A stretch of DNA of 64,000 bases from positions 582,501-646,500 of the forward strand of contig RPFO01000644.1 in assembly GCA_009746045.1 (NCBI GenBank). Reading direction: 5' to 3'. The stretch's first letter is position 1, and each line of letters begins with the position of its first letter. The position numbers were made by a program, and so were the translations under genes. Below, one piece after another: positions 48,701 through 59,800 of the stretch. The notes below the pieces were generated by a model that saw only the letters and a list, made by a program, of their open reading frames with translations, was not told the DNA's origin and did not search any database. This stretch comes from Mesostigma viride. Lineage: Eukaryota; Streptophyta; Mesostigmatophyceae; Mesostigmatales; Mesostigmataceae.

Positions 48701-51700
48701 CGCCCGCCCGCCCGCGCCGCCCGCCCGCCCGCCCGCCCGCCCGCCGCCCGCCCGCCCGCCGCCCGCCCGCCCGCCCGCCCGCCCGCCCGCCCGCCGCCCG
48801 CCCGCCCGCCCGCCCGCCCGCCCGCCCGCCCGCCCGCCCGCCCGCCCGCCGCCGCCCGCCGCCCGCCCGCCCGCCCCCGCCCGCCCGCCCGCCCGCCCGC
48901 CCGCCCGCCCGCCGCCGCCCGCCCGCGCCCCGCCCGCCCGCCCGCCCGCCCGCCCGCCCGCCCGCCGCGCCGCTGCCCGCCCGCCCGCGCCGCCCGCCCG
49001 CCCGCCGCCCGCCGCCCGCCCGCCGCCGCCCGCCCGCGCCGCCCGCCCGCCCGCCCGCCCGCCCGCCCGCCCGCCCGCCGCCCGCCCGCTTGCACCCTCA
49101 CCTGTCCAAAAGCGCGAGTAGGTAGGACAGGTCGCGGGCGCTGGTGGTGTTGCGCCCGTCCAGGTCGGGCAGGGGGGCACGCAGCTGAGGGGGACATGCA
49201 CACACGCACATCCAACAAGTGGTCCATGGGCATGTGTTTGTAGGGTGCCACACACACGTGCACGACAAGGGCACAGCACAGCAAGGGCACGCGACTGTTA
49301 CTGGGGCATTACAGGGGCGCTGTAAGTATGCACACAAGACCACAAGGGCGCAGCATGCGACACGGCCAGGCGGGTGCAGCTCCCACGTAAACAAGGTGGC
49401 AGCATGAGGGTGGCAGGGGCGTGTTAACCTACACAGCAGCGGCAGGAGAGGAGCACTGGGACAGGTTTCCTGGCGTCAACAGTTCTGGCCGGTGGGTGAC
49501 AAGCGGCAGCGATGGCGCGCCGAGCGAAGCCCAAACGCGGCGCCGCTCCTACAACTTCACAATATTCTAGTATAAGAAGTCGTTGCAAACTAACGCCCGC
49601 TAGTACTTTGCGTGGGATAACTGGGGACGCATAGCCTCAATCAAGTCCCAGGCGTGGTACCTAAGAACTCGCCAACACACTCTTGAAGGCGAGCAAACCT
49701 ATAGCCTTGCAAGATAATCCCTTTCATGCTGAATCCCTACGTAAACAGCCCGCAGGCGGAACCCAGAGAGGCCACATGGGAGCCATCCTGCTCAACTCTC
49801 ACACTCGTCTCCTGCAAAGAAAATCGGACTCATTCTAACATTCAACCTGCCACCTACCCTCTCCCAAGCGCCTGCCTTCATCCCCCATGCGACACACACA
49901 TCACCCCCCCCCACTCACCACCGTGTCCTCCAACCCCCACGAGCCAAACCGCTCGTTGACGACGCCCATCCCCCCCACGCGGTCCACCAGCAGGTTGGTC
50001 GCTGTGTTGTCACTGACCACGATCATCTGGTAGGCCACCTCCAGCGCGTCAAACCTTATGGGTATGTTGGGGAAAGGGGGTGGGGGAGATGTGGGGGGAA
50101 GGGGGTCAGACGAGGCAGGGAGGCAAGGGGACCACATCAGTGTTGGGGATGCAAGCAGTCTGCCAGTTTGCCGGATGGCCAGCTGCTTGGTGGGTGGGTG
50201 GGTGGGTGGGTGGGTGGGTGGGTGGGTGGGTGGGTGGGTGGTGGGTGGGTGGGTGGGTGGGTGGGTGGTGGGTGGGTGGGTGGGTGGGTGGGTGGGTGGG
50301 TGGGTGGGTGGGTGGGTGGGTGGGTGGGTGGGTGGGTGGGTGGGTGGTGGGTGGATTGGGCGGGCGGGCGGGCGGGCGGGCGGGCGGGCGGGTGGGTGGG
50401 TGGGTGGGTTGGGCGGGCGGGCGGGCGGGCGGGCGGGCGGGCGGGCGGGCGGGCGGGCGGCGGGCGGGCGGGCGGGCGGGCGGGCGGGCGGGCGGCGCGG
50501 GCGGGCGGGCGGGCGGGCGGGCGGGGGGGCGGGCGGGCGGGGGCGGGCGGGCGGGCGGGCGGGCGGGCGGGCGGGCGGGCGGGCGGCGGGCAGGCGGGCG
50601 GGCGGGCGGCGGGCGGGCGGGCGGGCGGGCCGACAAGCCGGCGGGCGGGCAGGCGGGCGGGCGGGCGGGCCGGCGGGCGGGTGGGTGGGTGGGTGGGTGG
50701 GTGGGTGGGTGGGTGGGTGGGTGGGTGGGTGGTGGGTGGGTGGGTGGGTGGGTGGGTGGGTGGGTGGGTGGGTGGGTGGGTGGGTGGGTGGGTGGGTGGT
50801 GGGTGGGTGGGTGGGTGGGGGATGGGGTGGGTGGGTGGGTGGGTGGGTGGGTGGGTGGGTGGGTGGGTGGGTGGGTGGGTGGGTGGGTGGGTGGTGGGTG
50901 GGTGGGTGGGTGGGTGGGTGGGTGGGTGGGTGGGTGGGTGGGTGGGAGGGTGGGTGGGTGGGTGGGTGGGTGGGTGGGTGGGTGGGTGGGTGGGTGGTGG
51001 GTGGGGGTGGGTGGGTGGGTGGGTGGGTGGGTGGGTGGGTGGTGGGTGGGTGGGTGGGTGGGTGGGTGGGTGGGTGGGTGGGTGGGTGGGTGGGTGGGTG
51101 GATTGGGCGGGCGGGCGGGCGGGCGGGCGGGCGGGCGGGTGGGTGGGTGGGTTGGGCGGGCGGGCGGGCGGGCGGGCGGGCGGGCGGGCGGGCGGGCGGC
51201 GGGCGGGCGGGCGGCGGGCGGGCGGGCGGGCGGGCGGGCGGGCGGGCGGGCGGCGGGCGGGCGGGCGGGCGGGCGGGCGGGCGGGCGGGCGGGCGGCGGG
51301 CGGCGGGCGGGCGGGCGGGCGGGCGGCGGCGGCGGGCGGGCGGGCGGGCGGGCGAACGGGCGGGCGGGCGGGCGGGCGGGCGGGCGGGCGGGCGGGCGGG
51401 CGGGCGGCGGGCGGCGGCGGGCGGGCGGCGGGCGGGCGGGCGGGCGGGCGGGCGGGCGGGCGGCGGGCGGGCGGGCGGCGGGCGGGCGGGCGGGCGGCGG
51501 GCGGGCGGGCGGGCGGGCGGGCGGGCGGGCGGGCGGGCGGGCGGGCGGGCAGGCGGGCGGGCGGGTGGGCGGGCGGGCAAGAGGGCGGGTGGGCGGGCGG
51601 TGGGTGGGTCAGTTAAATTGGCTGTTCACTTGATTGGTTGGTTGGTTTGTCAAGTGGTTGTTTGGTTGTGTGCGTGCACTGTATGGAGGCATGGTGATTG

Positions 51701-54700
51701 TATCACCCCATGCCACACTCCCACTTGACCTCACTCACTTGGTGCCCACCGGCTTGTATTGCATTCCCCCGCTCTCGCCCCCAATCAGGTCTGACCGCAT
51801 CTCCAGCAGGTCCTCCAGTGACGCCCGGCCCATGTCCACGTCCTGCCACAAGGGAAGGCGCGGTGGAGACGAGAACGCATAAGGAGAGAGGGCATGGGCA
51901 TTAGGACATGGTCTCTTGGACATAACCATCAAGACATGAACGGTAGGACATAATAAGTAGGACATGATCGTTAGGACAGAATCATTAACCCGTGTTATTA
52001 TTTTCGAATGCGGTATATCGCTTAAGCTTTTTGCATCTGTAGAACGCGTATGGCACATCGTAAGATTTTTTCATGGACATGTTCATGCTCTCCAGCAAGC
52101 CCATTATTCACTTTTTTAAAAAAGCTACTGAGAGCTACCAGATACTGATTCAATGAAGAGATATAGTGGTTTGAGCACAGGGGGGTCTGGTCATGACCGC
52201 GACTTCATGACCATAGGTGACAACTCATGCATTTATTCACAAATGGTTCCTTAAAAAAGTCTGGCATTTTGCGTGAACTATGGGCGATATTTGTAGACAG
52301 TGTGGCACAAAACTCAGGGCCACTGCGCTATTTTCATATGCGTCACAAGTACTACGCAGTGAGCAGTAATGGCGGCCCCTAACAACATGATGCACCGGCA
52401 CAAGCCCTGTACATGGGGCCGTCATGAGCTACGAGGGTCAAATCGTCGAAAATAGGTTGTTTACATGTTATACAACATCTAACAAACATCATATACCATA
52501 CTTCCATGCTGTACATAACTAAAACAGGCAGCCATACCCAAAGCATAATCCATTCTTACAACCTGTTGCATCTGTGCCTCACGGAGAGGGAGGTGCTGGG
52601 TTTTTAACGCGTTTTCTCTTACATCGCGATGTATACAACCCGAGGCTCGACAACGTGATACATCGCGGTGCAAAATGACATGTGGCACACCCAGAAACCA
52701 TGATGCATCCAACTCCCTCACCCGCGCTGACACCAAAGTTCAGTGGTAGATTCTTGCGTACGGCCGTCACAAAAGATCGCAAAAGTGCACCAATTTTTTT
52801 TAGATTCTCTAATATGTACGCGACCTCCATACCAAGTTTCAGACCTAAAATCTCGTATCTACTGGGTCTGCCGCGTGTCAGATTACAACGCGATACATCG
52901 CGTTCTAACCCTATAACACGATGTATCGGATTGTAAAAACAACACGGGTCAAAACATGAACTGTAGGACATCAACATCAACATTAGAACATGATCATAGG
53001 GACATAATCATTAGGACATTATGATTAAGACATGAACAGTAGGACATAGTCACTAGAAAATGATCGTTAGGACATCATCATTAGGACATGATCGTTAGGA
53101 CATCATCTAAGGACACGTTCGTTGGGACACGTGAGCACAGAAGGGAGGGCGTTGGGGAGGCCATGCGGAGAGCCGTGCAAATGGGACAAGCACAGAGCAG
53201 GCTGGCTGAACGGGGCCCAGAAAGAGGACTAATAAACAATTCACATGCCACAACGAACGGGCACCCAGAAAATCTGTGCAAGAATCATGGCGCAGAAAGC
53301 TCATGTGCACGCTATCCTGCCACACCCACGCACACATCCTAGCTGCAACCATGCATGCACGCTACTCCTCCCCCACGGCAGTGCCCACGCATGCACGCAC
53401 GCACGCACGAACGCACGCGACCCTTACGCCCAGATGGAAGATGTTTCCGCTAGTTGGAAGGTGCAACTTCCCCCCCCCCCCCCCCCCTCCCGTTGCCCTA
53501 CCCACACCAACATATCCAAGCATGATTACCCCCATCCCCACCCCCGCACCTGCAGGAAGCAGATGAGTACGGGCAGCTTGATGAGCGACGCGGCTGGGAA
53601 CGTCTCGATCGCGTTGCGCTCGAAATACTCGCCCGTCTCCGGGTCAAATATCGACATGCCGACGGACATGCCGGCGGGCAGGTCGCGTTCCGCCGCATCC
53701 CTAATGTCCGACATCTCTTCTGTAAACGTCACCAGGTCGCCCAGCCGGCCGGGGCGCGTGGGCAGGCGGCCGTTCAGGATCCATTCCTGGGGCACCATGG
53801 GCTGACCACCCTGGGGGATGCCAGTCGAGGGATGATATGGGGGGAAAGGGTGTAGGGAGTGCGGGCCACGTGTCAAGAAATGCACGTAAACATCCTCACT
53901 GTGGGCAACATGAAAAGGGCGAAGACACAGGCCTCCCAGACCGGCTGCCTCTCACCATGCTGGCACACGATGCTGTCACGTAATGTGTACGTGCGGTCTA
54001 GATCCTTCGCAGGCCTGGTGGGGTGGCAGCGAGATTGCTCCGTGGCCATCGTAGTTTTGTGTTGTAGTTCGTTATACCTTGTGCTGACGGGATCCTTGCA
54101 TGCCCGTGTCAGATTATCATTATTTTCTTTAGGGTACTTCTTCTGTTGGGGGGTTTCCTTATGTTGCATGCCCATCTCAACTCCGTTATTTATCATTATC
54201 ATTATCAATTAATGCATACTGCGTGCGTGCGTGCGTGCATGCCAGGTGTCATTATGTCAGCAATACAAAGGCATTGCTTCGCCAGTACTCCGCCATCCCA
54301 TCTCCAAAACATCGGTATTACATCGACACACGCTAGCATCTGCACACCCACGTGCACCAAGTGGATGCGGGGCAAGGGACCTGCGTAAGCAAAGGCATGG
54401 TATCCGTTCATGCACACGTGCAGATAAGGAATCAGGTACGTACCACACAGACTGCATCACGGATGTAGAAAACCACATAGACCGCACCACCGTACCCGCA
54501 CGCTCACGTCCAATGTGTGGATGATAGACAAACAAAGGAGAAGTCAAGGCATGGCATGCGTGACGGATGCCATAACAACCACCCCATGCACACACGCAGT
54601 TAGACAGTATACAAGAAGAGTGGTGAAGAGTCCTAGATAGTATACAAGAAGAGTGGTGAAGTCAGGCTGCATGCGTGCATGTGACATAGTGTCAGAGAGT

Positions 54701-55877
54701 TCACGTGAACTTGGTAGGTGTTCTATTCGTTGTCATTTGATACATTCTACATTATCCATCAAACACATCAATTACTACGTGAGCGCCACCGTCCGACGCT
54801 CACGTGCGCGCTGCTCGTCATCATGTCATACACCCTTTCCCATCAAGCGACAACAACGACCACCACCCCACTCACATGCACTTTGTAGATGCGCTGCTCG
54901 TCGTCCACCGTGAGCGGGAGCGTCTCCAGCGGGATGTACTGCAACGCGGTGCCCGCGATGCACATGGCCCCCACCAGCGCGATCGCGCAGCGGTACGCCA
55001 GCAGGAGCGACTCGCGCACGAGCGGGATGGAGGCAACGCGCGTGACGGCCCGCACGATCAGCGCGAGCCAGGGGGGGAGCGTGAACGTGGGCAGCCGCGG
55101 AAGCTGGGGGGGGGGGGGGGGGAAGGGAGGAATGGGGCCCTCACGGGGTGGGGTGGGGGGAGGGGGGGTGGGGAGAGTAGAAGAAGAGGCACACAGTAGA
55201 GGCACAATGGGGGGGCATTTGGGGAAACAGGGGAGAACGGGTAGAAGGGGTGGGGTGGGGTGCAGGGGTGTGTGCGTGGAGGGAGGGAGGAAGAGGGGAG
55301 GGATTAAGAATATACACAATGTGAGTGCCAAGGAACGCAAGGAGATGCGGATATATCGGGATTGTGAAACGGCATGAGTCCTACGCAAGGACGAAGCCTA
55401 CCACACATCAAGCGCAGCGGTGCGTACCGAGGGCAGCTTGGGAACTTGGGGCATCGTGCTTGGCCGGGGCCGGGACAGCCTCGGCCGCGGGCGTCCGCTA
55501 GGGTTCCCGAATACGGAGGGCGGCCGGCCGTCGCCTTCGTCATCGGGACCAATTTCCCTAGGGGAGCGGGAAGACGCGTGTACTACCAGATAATGCCGAC
55601 AGCTGCGCGCGTCTCGAGGCAAAATCCGGTCTCCGCCTGCCAGGGGGGATGCCTGTGTATGCGAGCCCCGATGTCGCCAAAAGGCTGCATTGCCATCAGC
55701 AATGCTTGGTAACGGGCGCCGCAAAGCTCTTCTGTTCGTGGTATTCATACACGGACAGAAGTCCCCTACCGAATTGCGCCCTACACTTGCGAATGCTTTT
55801 GATGGCATGTTGGCACGGGCAGCGGCGACCTCGACTGCCCCTGAGGCGTGCCGAACCGCGTACTGCATTTGATGCAT
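45720..55877 (-). CDS. Class A beta-lactamase-fold serine hydrolase, 9 exons, 538 aa
   Basis: Exons (minus strand): 55877-55428, 55103-54876, 53810-53550, 51842-51739, 50054-49919, 49184-49102, 46919-46811, 46370-46290 and 45884-45720. All borders are GT-AG and all phases agree. Residues 183-203 form a membrane helix. The catalytic domain follows: Ser301-x-x-Lys304 in FPAASLIKLPVL, Ser362-Asp-Asn in VVSDNTATNLL, and Lys461-Thr-Gly in AHKTGDIGFAVGD, the three hallmark motifs of class A enzymes and low-molecular-mass penicillin-binding proteins. The Glu166 loop is replaced by LRAPLPDLDGRNTTS, which has no Glu, so beta-lactam hydrolysis is doubtful. It ends with VRRPFNDQRAGEYIRSVMRV. Similar proteins occur in cyanobacteria and algae. 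I infer a membrane-anchored peptidase/esterase-type enzyme, possibly plastid or secretory. The first exon's start is the least certain part. Confidence 0.88.
45922..45973. repeat. (GGGGT)n run in last intron
   Basis: About nine GGGGT units lie in the intron between exons 8 and 9 of the beta-lactamase-fold gene. Confidence 0.9.
46556..46662. repeat. About 26-bp degenerate tandem repeat
   Basis: Four or five degenerate units of GCAATGCCGCGCACAGTGAA type lie in the intron between exons 7 and 8 of the beta-lactamase-fold gene. Confidence 0.75.
47917..49088. repeat. (CCCA)n then CCCG/CCG array in intron 6
   Basis: About 430 bases of nearly pure CCCA units pass into about 740 bases of CCCG and CCGC units. 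The array ends 14 bases from the donor of exon 6 (49102). On the transcript strand it is G-rich with dense GGG runs, so RNA and DNA G-quadruplexes are likely. A unique anchor CCGGCTTGTCGGCC lies at 48386. Confidence 0.95.
50190..51608. repeat. TGGG/GCGGG array in intron 4, inverted partner
   Basis: The array alternates TGGG blocks and GCGGG blocks. It contains GGCCGACAAGCCGG at about 50629, the reverse complement of the anchor in the array at 47917-49088, in the same repeat context. A second internal signature (GTGGATTGGGCGGG ... GTGGGTTGGGCGGG) occurs at 50350-50415 and again at 51097-51160, a direct duplication of about 750 bp. Confidence 0.95.
51900..53120. repeat. TTAGGACAT-rich irregular repeat interrupted by a transposon
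   Basis: Irregular units based on TTAGGACATGATCG occur at 51900-51985 and 52955-53120, in the intron between exons 3 and 4 of the beta-lactamase-fold gene. The DNA between them is the TIR element at 51988-52949, which appears to have landed inside the repeat. Confidence 0.8.
51988..52949. mobile_element. Non-autonomous TIR DNA transposon (ACCCGTGTT ends)
   Basis: The left end is ACCCGTGTTATTATTTTCGA and the right end in reverse complement is ACCCGTGTTGTTTTTACAAT; about 32 bp are recognisably inverted. Subterminal CGATACATCGCG-like motifs recur at least five times. It is about 962 bp, with no transposase. A second, partial copy lies at 11741-12055. I could not define the target duplication, so the superfamily is open. 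Confidence 0.82.
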
Positions 55878-56828
55878 TGGAGGGAAAATATGTTATATAT
55901 ATTCCTAATGTCGTTCCACGTTTTACTAATCAAACATTTGAACCATTGCCGGGGCCGATTCCCGGACCAGACGGTGCTGTCAAAAGTAAAATCTAGTATG
56001 CAGTTTGCGAGTCAGCAACAGACAGATTGTGCATTGAAGAGCTTACGCGTCGTACAGTGCGTTTCTAGCGGCTATAACCTACTAAATTCTTAACTAATGG
56101 GCGAATCATCCATTCATCATCCCTGGTGTCCACCATGAGCGCGAAATAAACAAAAAACATGGCTGAGTAAAAGCAATAGCTATGACAATCACGATTCACG
56201 CGTCCCGGCAGCCGTAGGCGAACTCCCGCGGGAAATTTTCTGTGCCAGAGCCTCCTTACGTTTTCTCCAATCCATGGCGTGACACGGGCAGAAACGCGGG
56301 CAGACAGGAACGCAATTATCTAGATCTTGGAATGTAAAAACAATTGGACCAACTACCGAGCCCTCGCCCGTGAGTCATGACCAGTCATGTGACATGAGGC
56401 ATGTCAGTCAGTCAGTCAGTGATACTCAGTCAGTAGTTTTCAACGCCAATGGAGTACTACTAGTCAACTATTCCGTCCATTGGCTTCGGTGACGAAAGTA
56501 GCAAATAGTTCTGACCTCTGTGCCCGGTTCGCGCGAATCTTAAGTCCTCTCGCAGAAAAAAATGTCGCAGAGCAACTTGTAACAGCGACAGCGAGCTTGT
56601 GATGCAGCAAGGAAGTCGATCGTTTTGCTCAATATCCGTGCGGAATCCTTGGTTGTTTTAACGAGCACGTGCATTGTGAAAGTATACACGCGCTGAATTT
56701 CGGGATGACGCAGGTCACACTATAATTTTACTACAAAACAATGTGCGCATTCTGCTCCCCAAACCCTCGTTGGGATGGAAACTGGCACGACATGTCAGTG
56801 AGACGTTTCGAGCTGCTATGACATAGGA
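55878..56828. other. Divergent intergenic region
   Basis: The beta-lactamase-fold gene (minus) and the TsaE gene (plus) are transcribed away from this gap of about 950 bp, so it probably holds both promoters. It includes a short GTCA tandem run near 56405. No further gene is visible. Confidence 0.6.
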
Positions 56829-59800
56829 ATGTTGCACTTGTGGCAATCGCCTACCGTTAGGGCTGATCTGTTTTTTCCTTGCACAGAAACCTCGCAAGCT
56901 CAATTCTGGCGCATGAAGCTCTTAGCGCGGGTGGCGCAATGCACGTCTCCACTCCGTTGGCCAGCGTTTGTTAGCATGCCCCTGTTATCAGCCCAGTGGG
57001 AAGTCATGAAACCGATCATGGATTTTCGGTGTCGACCTTCGCCTTTGGTCCTTGCATGTGCCCGTAATGTTTGTGATGCCGACTACGGGGCCCGCCGTGA
57101 GCAGCACCGCCGCCCCCGCCCGCTTCATTCCCTTTTTAACAGTCTAGGTCCCTTTTCGACAGTTGCACGTACAACAATTGTACGTGGGAAACAATGCGCC
57201 CATGGACGCATACAAACGGATAGTTGGTGTCGCGTCCAACGCGACGGGAAAGCCGCCGACGCAGGGCGTGCAGTATCAACATCCGCAGCTTTTGCTGCCG
57301 GCAGCATGCTGGGGTGGACGCCGCTCCGCATGGGTACGTCCGGGTTGAGAGGGACGAGAACGGGCAATTTTCATTGCGCTCGCGTTGAGCTGCGCGCCAT
57401 GGATACCCTCTCACTGCCCACTATGGCGAGTGGGCACTGTGTTCCCTACTGGGCAAGGCTCTCTCTGAATTCCCCCATCCCCAGCATTTCACAAACATGC
57501 TCACATCGACCACAATCCTCTGGGTAGATGCATCCATCCTGGATGTGGCCGACTTGTTCTGGACTAGTTGCGTTTGAGAATGAGATATTTTGTACAGAAT
57601 TTGCATGGGTTTGTGGCTTAAGAAATTGGAGATTGCGTTCCTATCTCATCCCTGCCATTCTTAATACCCTCCCCCCCCCCCCCCTTTATGGCAGAAGCCC
57701 GTCTCTGCTGCATCCTGCATATGTGCACGTGCCTACTGGCATATGCACAGAAGGGACCCCTTGACCCCCCCGCCACGGCTGCCCGCCTACGTTCACAAAA
57801 ACACGCAACTGCGTCATGTGGGCATAAATGCTCGATGAGCGGAGTGTGGGATGCCCGACGAGATAGGTGACCCAATACAGCACACGAGCACGATACTTCA
57901 GCACGGTACTGTATACACGTAGTACAGTACTTCAGTTTGGTACAAGAGTATAGTATACGGTACTCTAGTACGATTGTCTGGCCCTGTGCACATGTGATGG
58001 GGGCGGTCCGCCTTCCATTGCCTTGTCAACGATTCCCCTTTCCTTGCCTTGCCAGCGCCTGCTCCTCACATGCACAGACCACTCAAGCCCACGTTCACAC
58101 CCTCATGCCTGAGCCAGCCACTGGCCATGGTCTGACACGACTATGCCATGGTTTGAAACCCTTGCCGTGGTTTGAAACCTTTCAAGTCATTGCGGGAAGC
58201 TGCCGGGGAATGTTTAGGAGGCGATGATTGCCCACCAACCTGCTGGCGCCATGCGCGCTACTTCATCCGCGCGATTTGTTACTCCAGCATCGGTGATGTG
58301 ATCCCTGGATGCATGTTCCGTGATGTTTCGTCTCCCCGTGATGTTTCGTCTCCCGATGTTCCGTGATGTTTCGTGATGTTTCATCCCGACTCCCAAGGTA
58401 TGCGGCTCCCTGACCGTGCCGCGAATATAGGGCAATCATGGCGTGTCTCCTCATTCAGCACCAGTATAGACACGTCCACGCAGCAGCCCAGGCGCTGGGT
58501 AATGTTTCAACTGGTTGCATGCCTAGTGGGCTTTGCTTGCCTGGGCCTGGCTTTCCTGCTTGCTTTGCTCTCGTGTTGCTTATGTCATCGCTCAATGCAT
58601 ACCCACCCTTTCGTTTCGCTCTCAGGCGCACCCGGTGTGAGGCACACACACGCCACCACCGCCACCCGTCACCACGCGACCACCACCGCCGGTGCACAGC
58701 TCAACGGGATCACAGGGGGGACGCTGTTCCTGTCCCCCAGCGAGGAGGCCACGGAGGCGCTGGCGACCGTGCTGGCAAGCCAAGCGAGGGCCGGGGACGT
58801 GCTGTGCCTGTACGGCGACGTGGGCATGGGCAAGAGCGTGTTCTGGTGAGGCATGGGCAAACGCGTGGTGAGGGCCAGGGTGTGCTCCTGTGAGGGCAAG
58901 AGGGTGCAGTGGTGAGGGTAAAGGCGTCCGCTGTTGAGAAGGACCAGGAGGGTGCTTACCGCCTGCATGCCCCGCTAATGTGCGTGTGGAGGATAGTTGA
59001 TGGGCCATGGCGGTGAGGGGGCCACTTCCGTGAATGGTGCTGTGCCCATGTCTATGATAATTGTATATGATCAAATATTTGTGCTCATATTTGCAAGGCA
59101 TGCTCTGCTCCTAGCTTTCCTTTGCCCGGCGCGGTGGCCATTTCTTACGCCATTTCCATGCTTTCATTGCTTGTGTCTCACATCATCGGGGGTACCTGGC
59201 CTGGTTAATTTCATAACACGGGACGCGCTGTTCTTGCCCCTGTGTGGTGGCCTCCTGGTGCAGTGCAGAAGGGGCCAGTCGCGGGTGGGCAGTTTGGGGG
59301 CCAGGATGCCTTGGAGCTAGAGGGAGGGAGGAGCGGCAAGGGAGCGGGGTGGGAATAAGTAAGGAAGGAGTGTATGCATTAGGAGGACGGCAGCACTATG
59401 GGGATGGCACAACTCACTGGGAATGGATCACCTCCACATGCATGTGTATTCTTGCAAGGATGCAGACCTAAGAGCACGCGTGCCTGCGTCTGTGTCTGTC
59501 CGTCTGCCTTGTGCGTTTTTGTTATATCTGTTGTGTAAGCATGGCTGTGTGGCTTACACCACCGTTTGCCCCCCCTCCCCCCCCCCCCTCCCCTTCTTCT
59601 CCCTTGTCCTGCATGGTGCAACTCCGCTCTCCATCCTCCTGACTGCGTGCTCCGTTAATTAATAATCACGTAGACCGCGTGTTGGATACCCTGGCAAATA
59701 TGCCCATCTGTGCGTGCCAACACCCCCCCCCATGCCCCCTCAAACTACCCCACTCGCAGCCGACAGTTCATCCGCGCGATAACGGGGGACGACGAGACGG

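Noticed and set aside
47474-51728. Several frames of 400-600 aa made of THPP, WVGG, ARPP or GRAG repeats
   Set aside because: Artefacts of CCCA and CCCG arrays in introns of the beta-lactamase-fold gene; open on both strands at once.
58502-58626. Hydrophobic frame starting MFQLVACLVGFACLG as the N-terminus of TsaE
   Set aside because: A strong pyrimidine-rich acceptor at 58625 and exact phase with the exon ending at 57333 favour this being intron. It remains an alternative start if cDNA disagrees.
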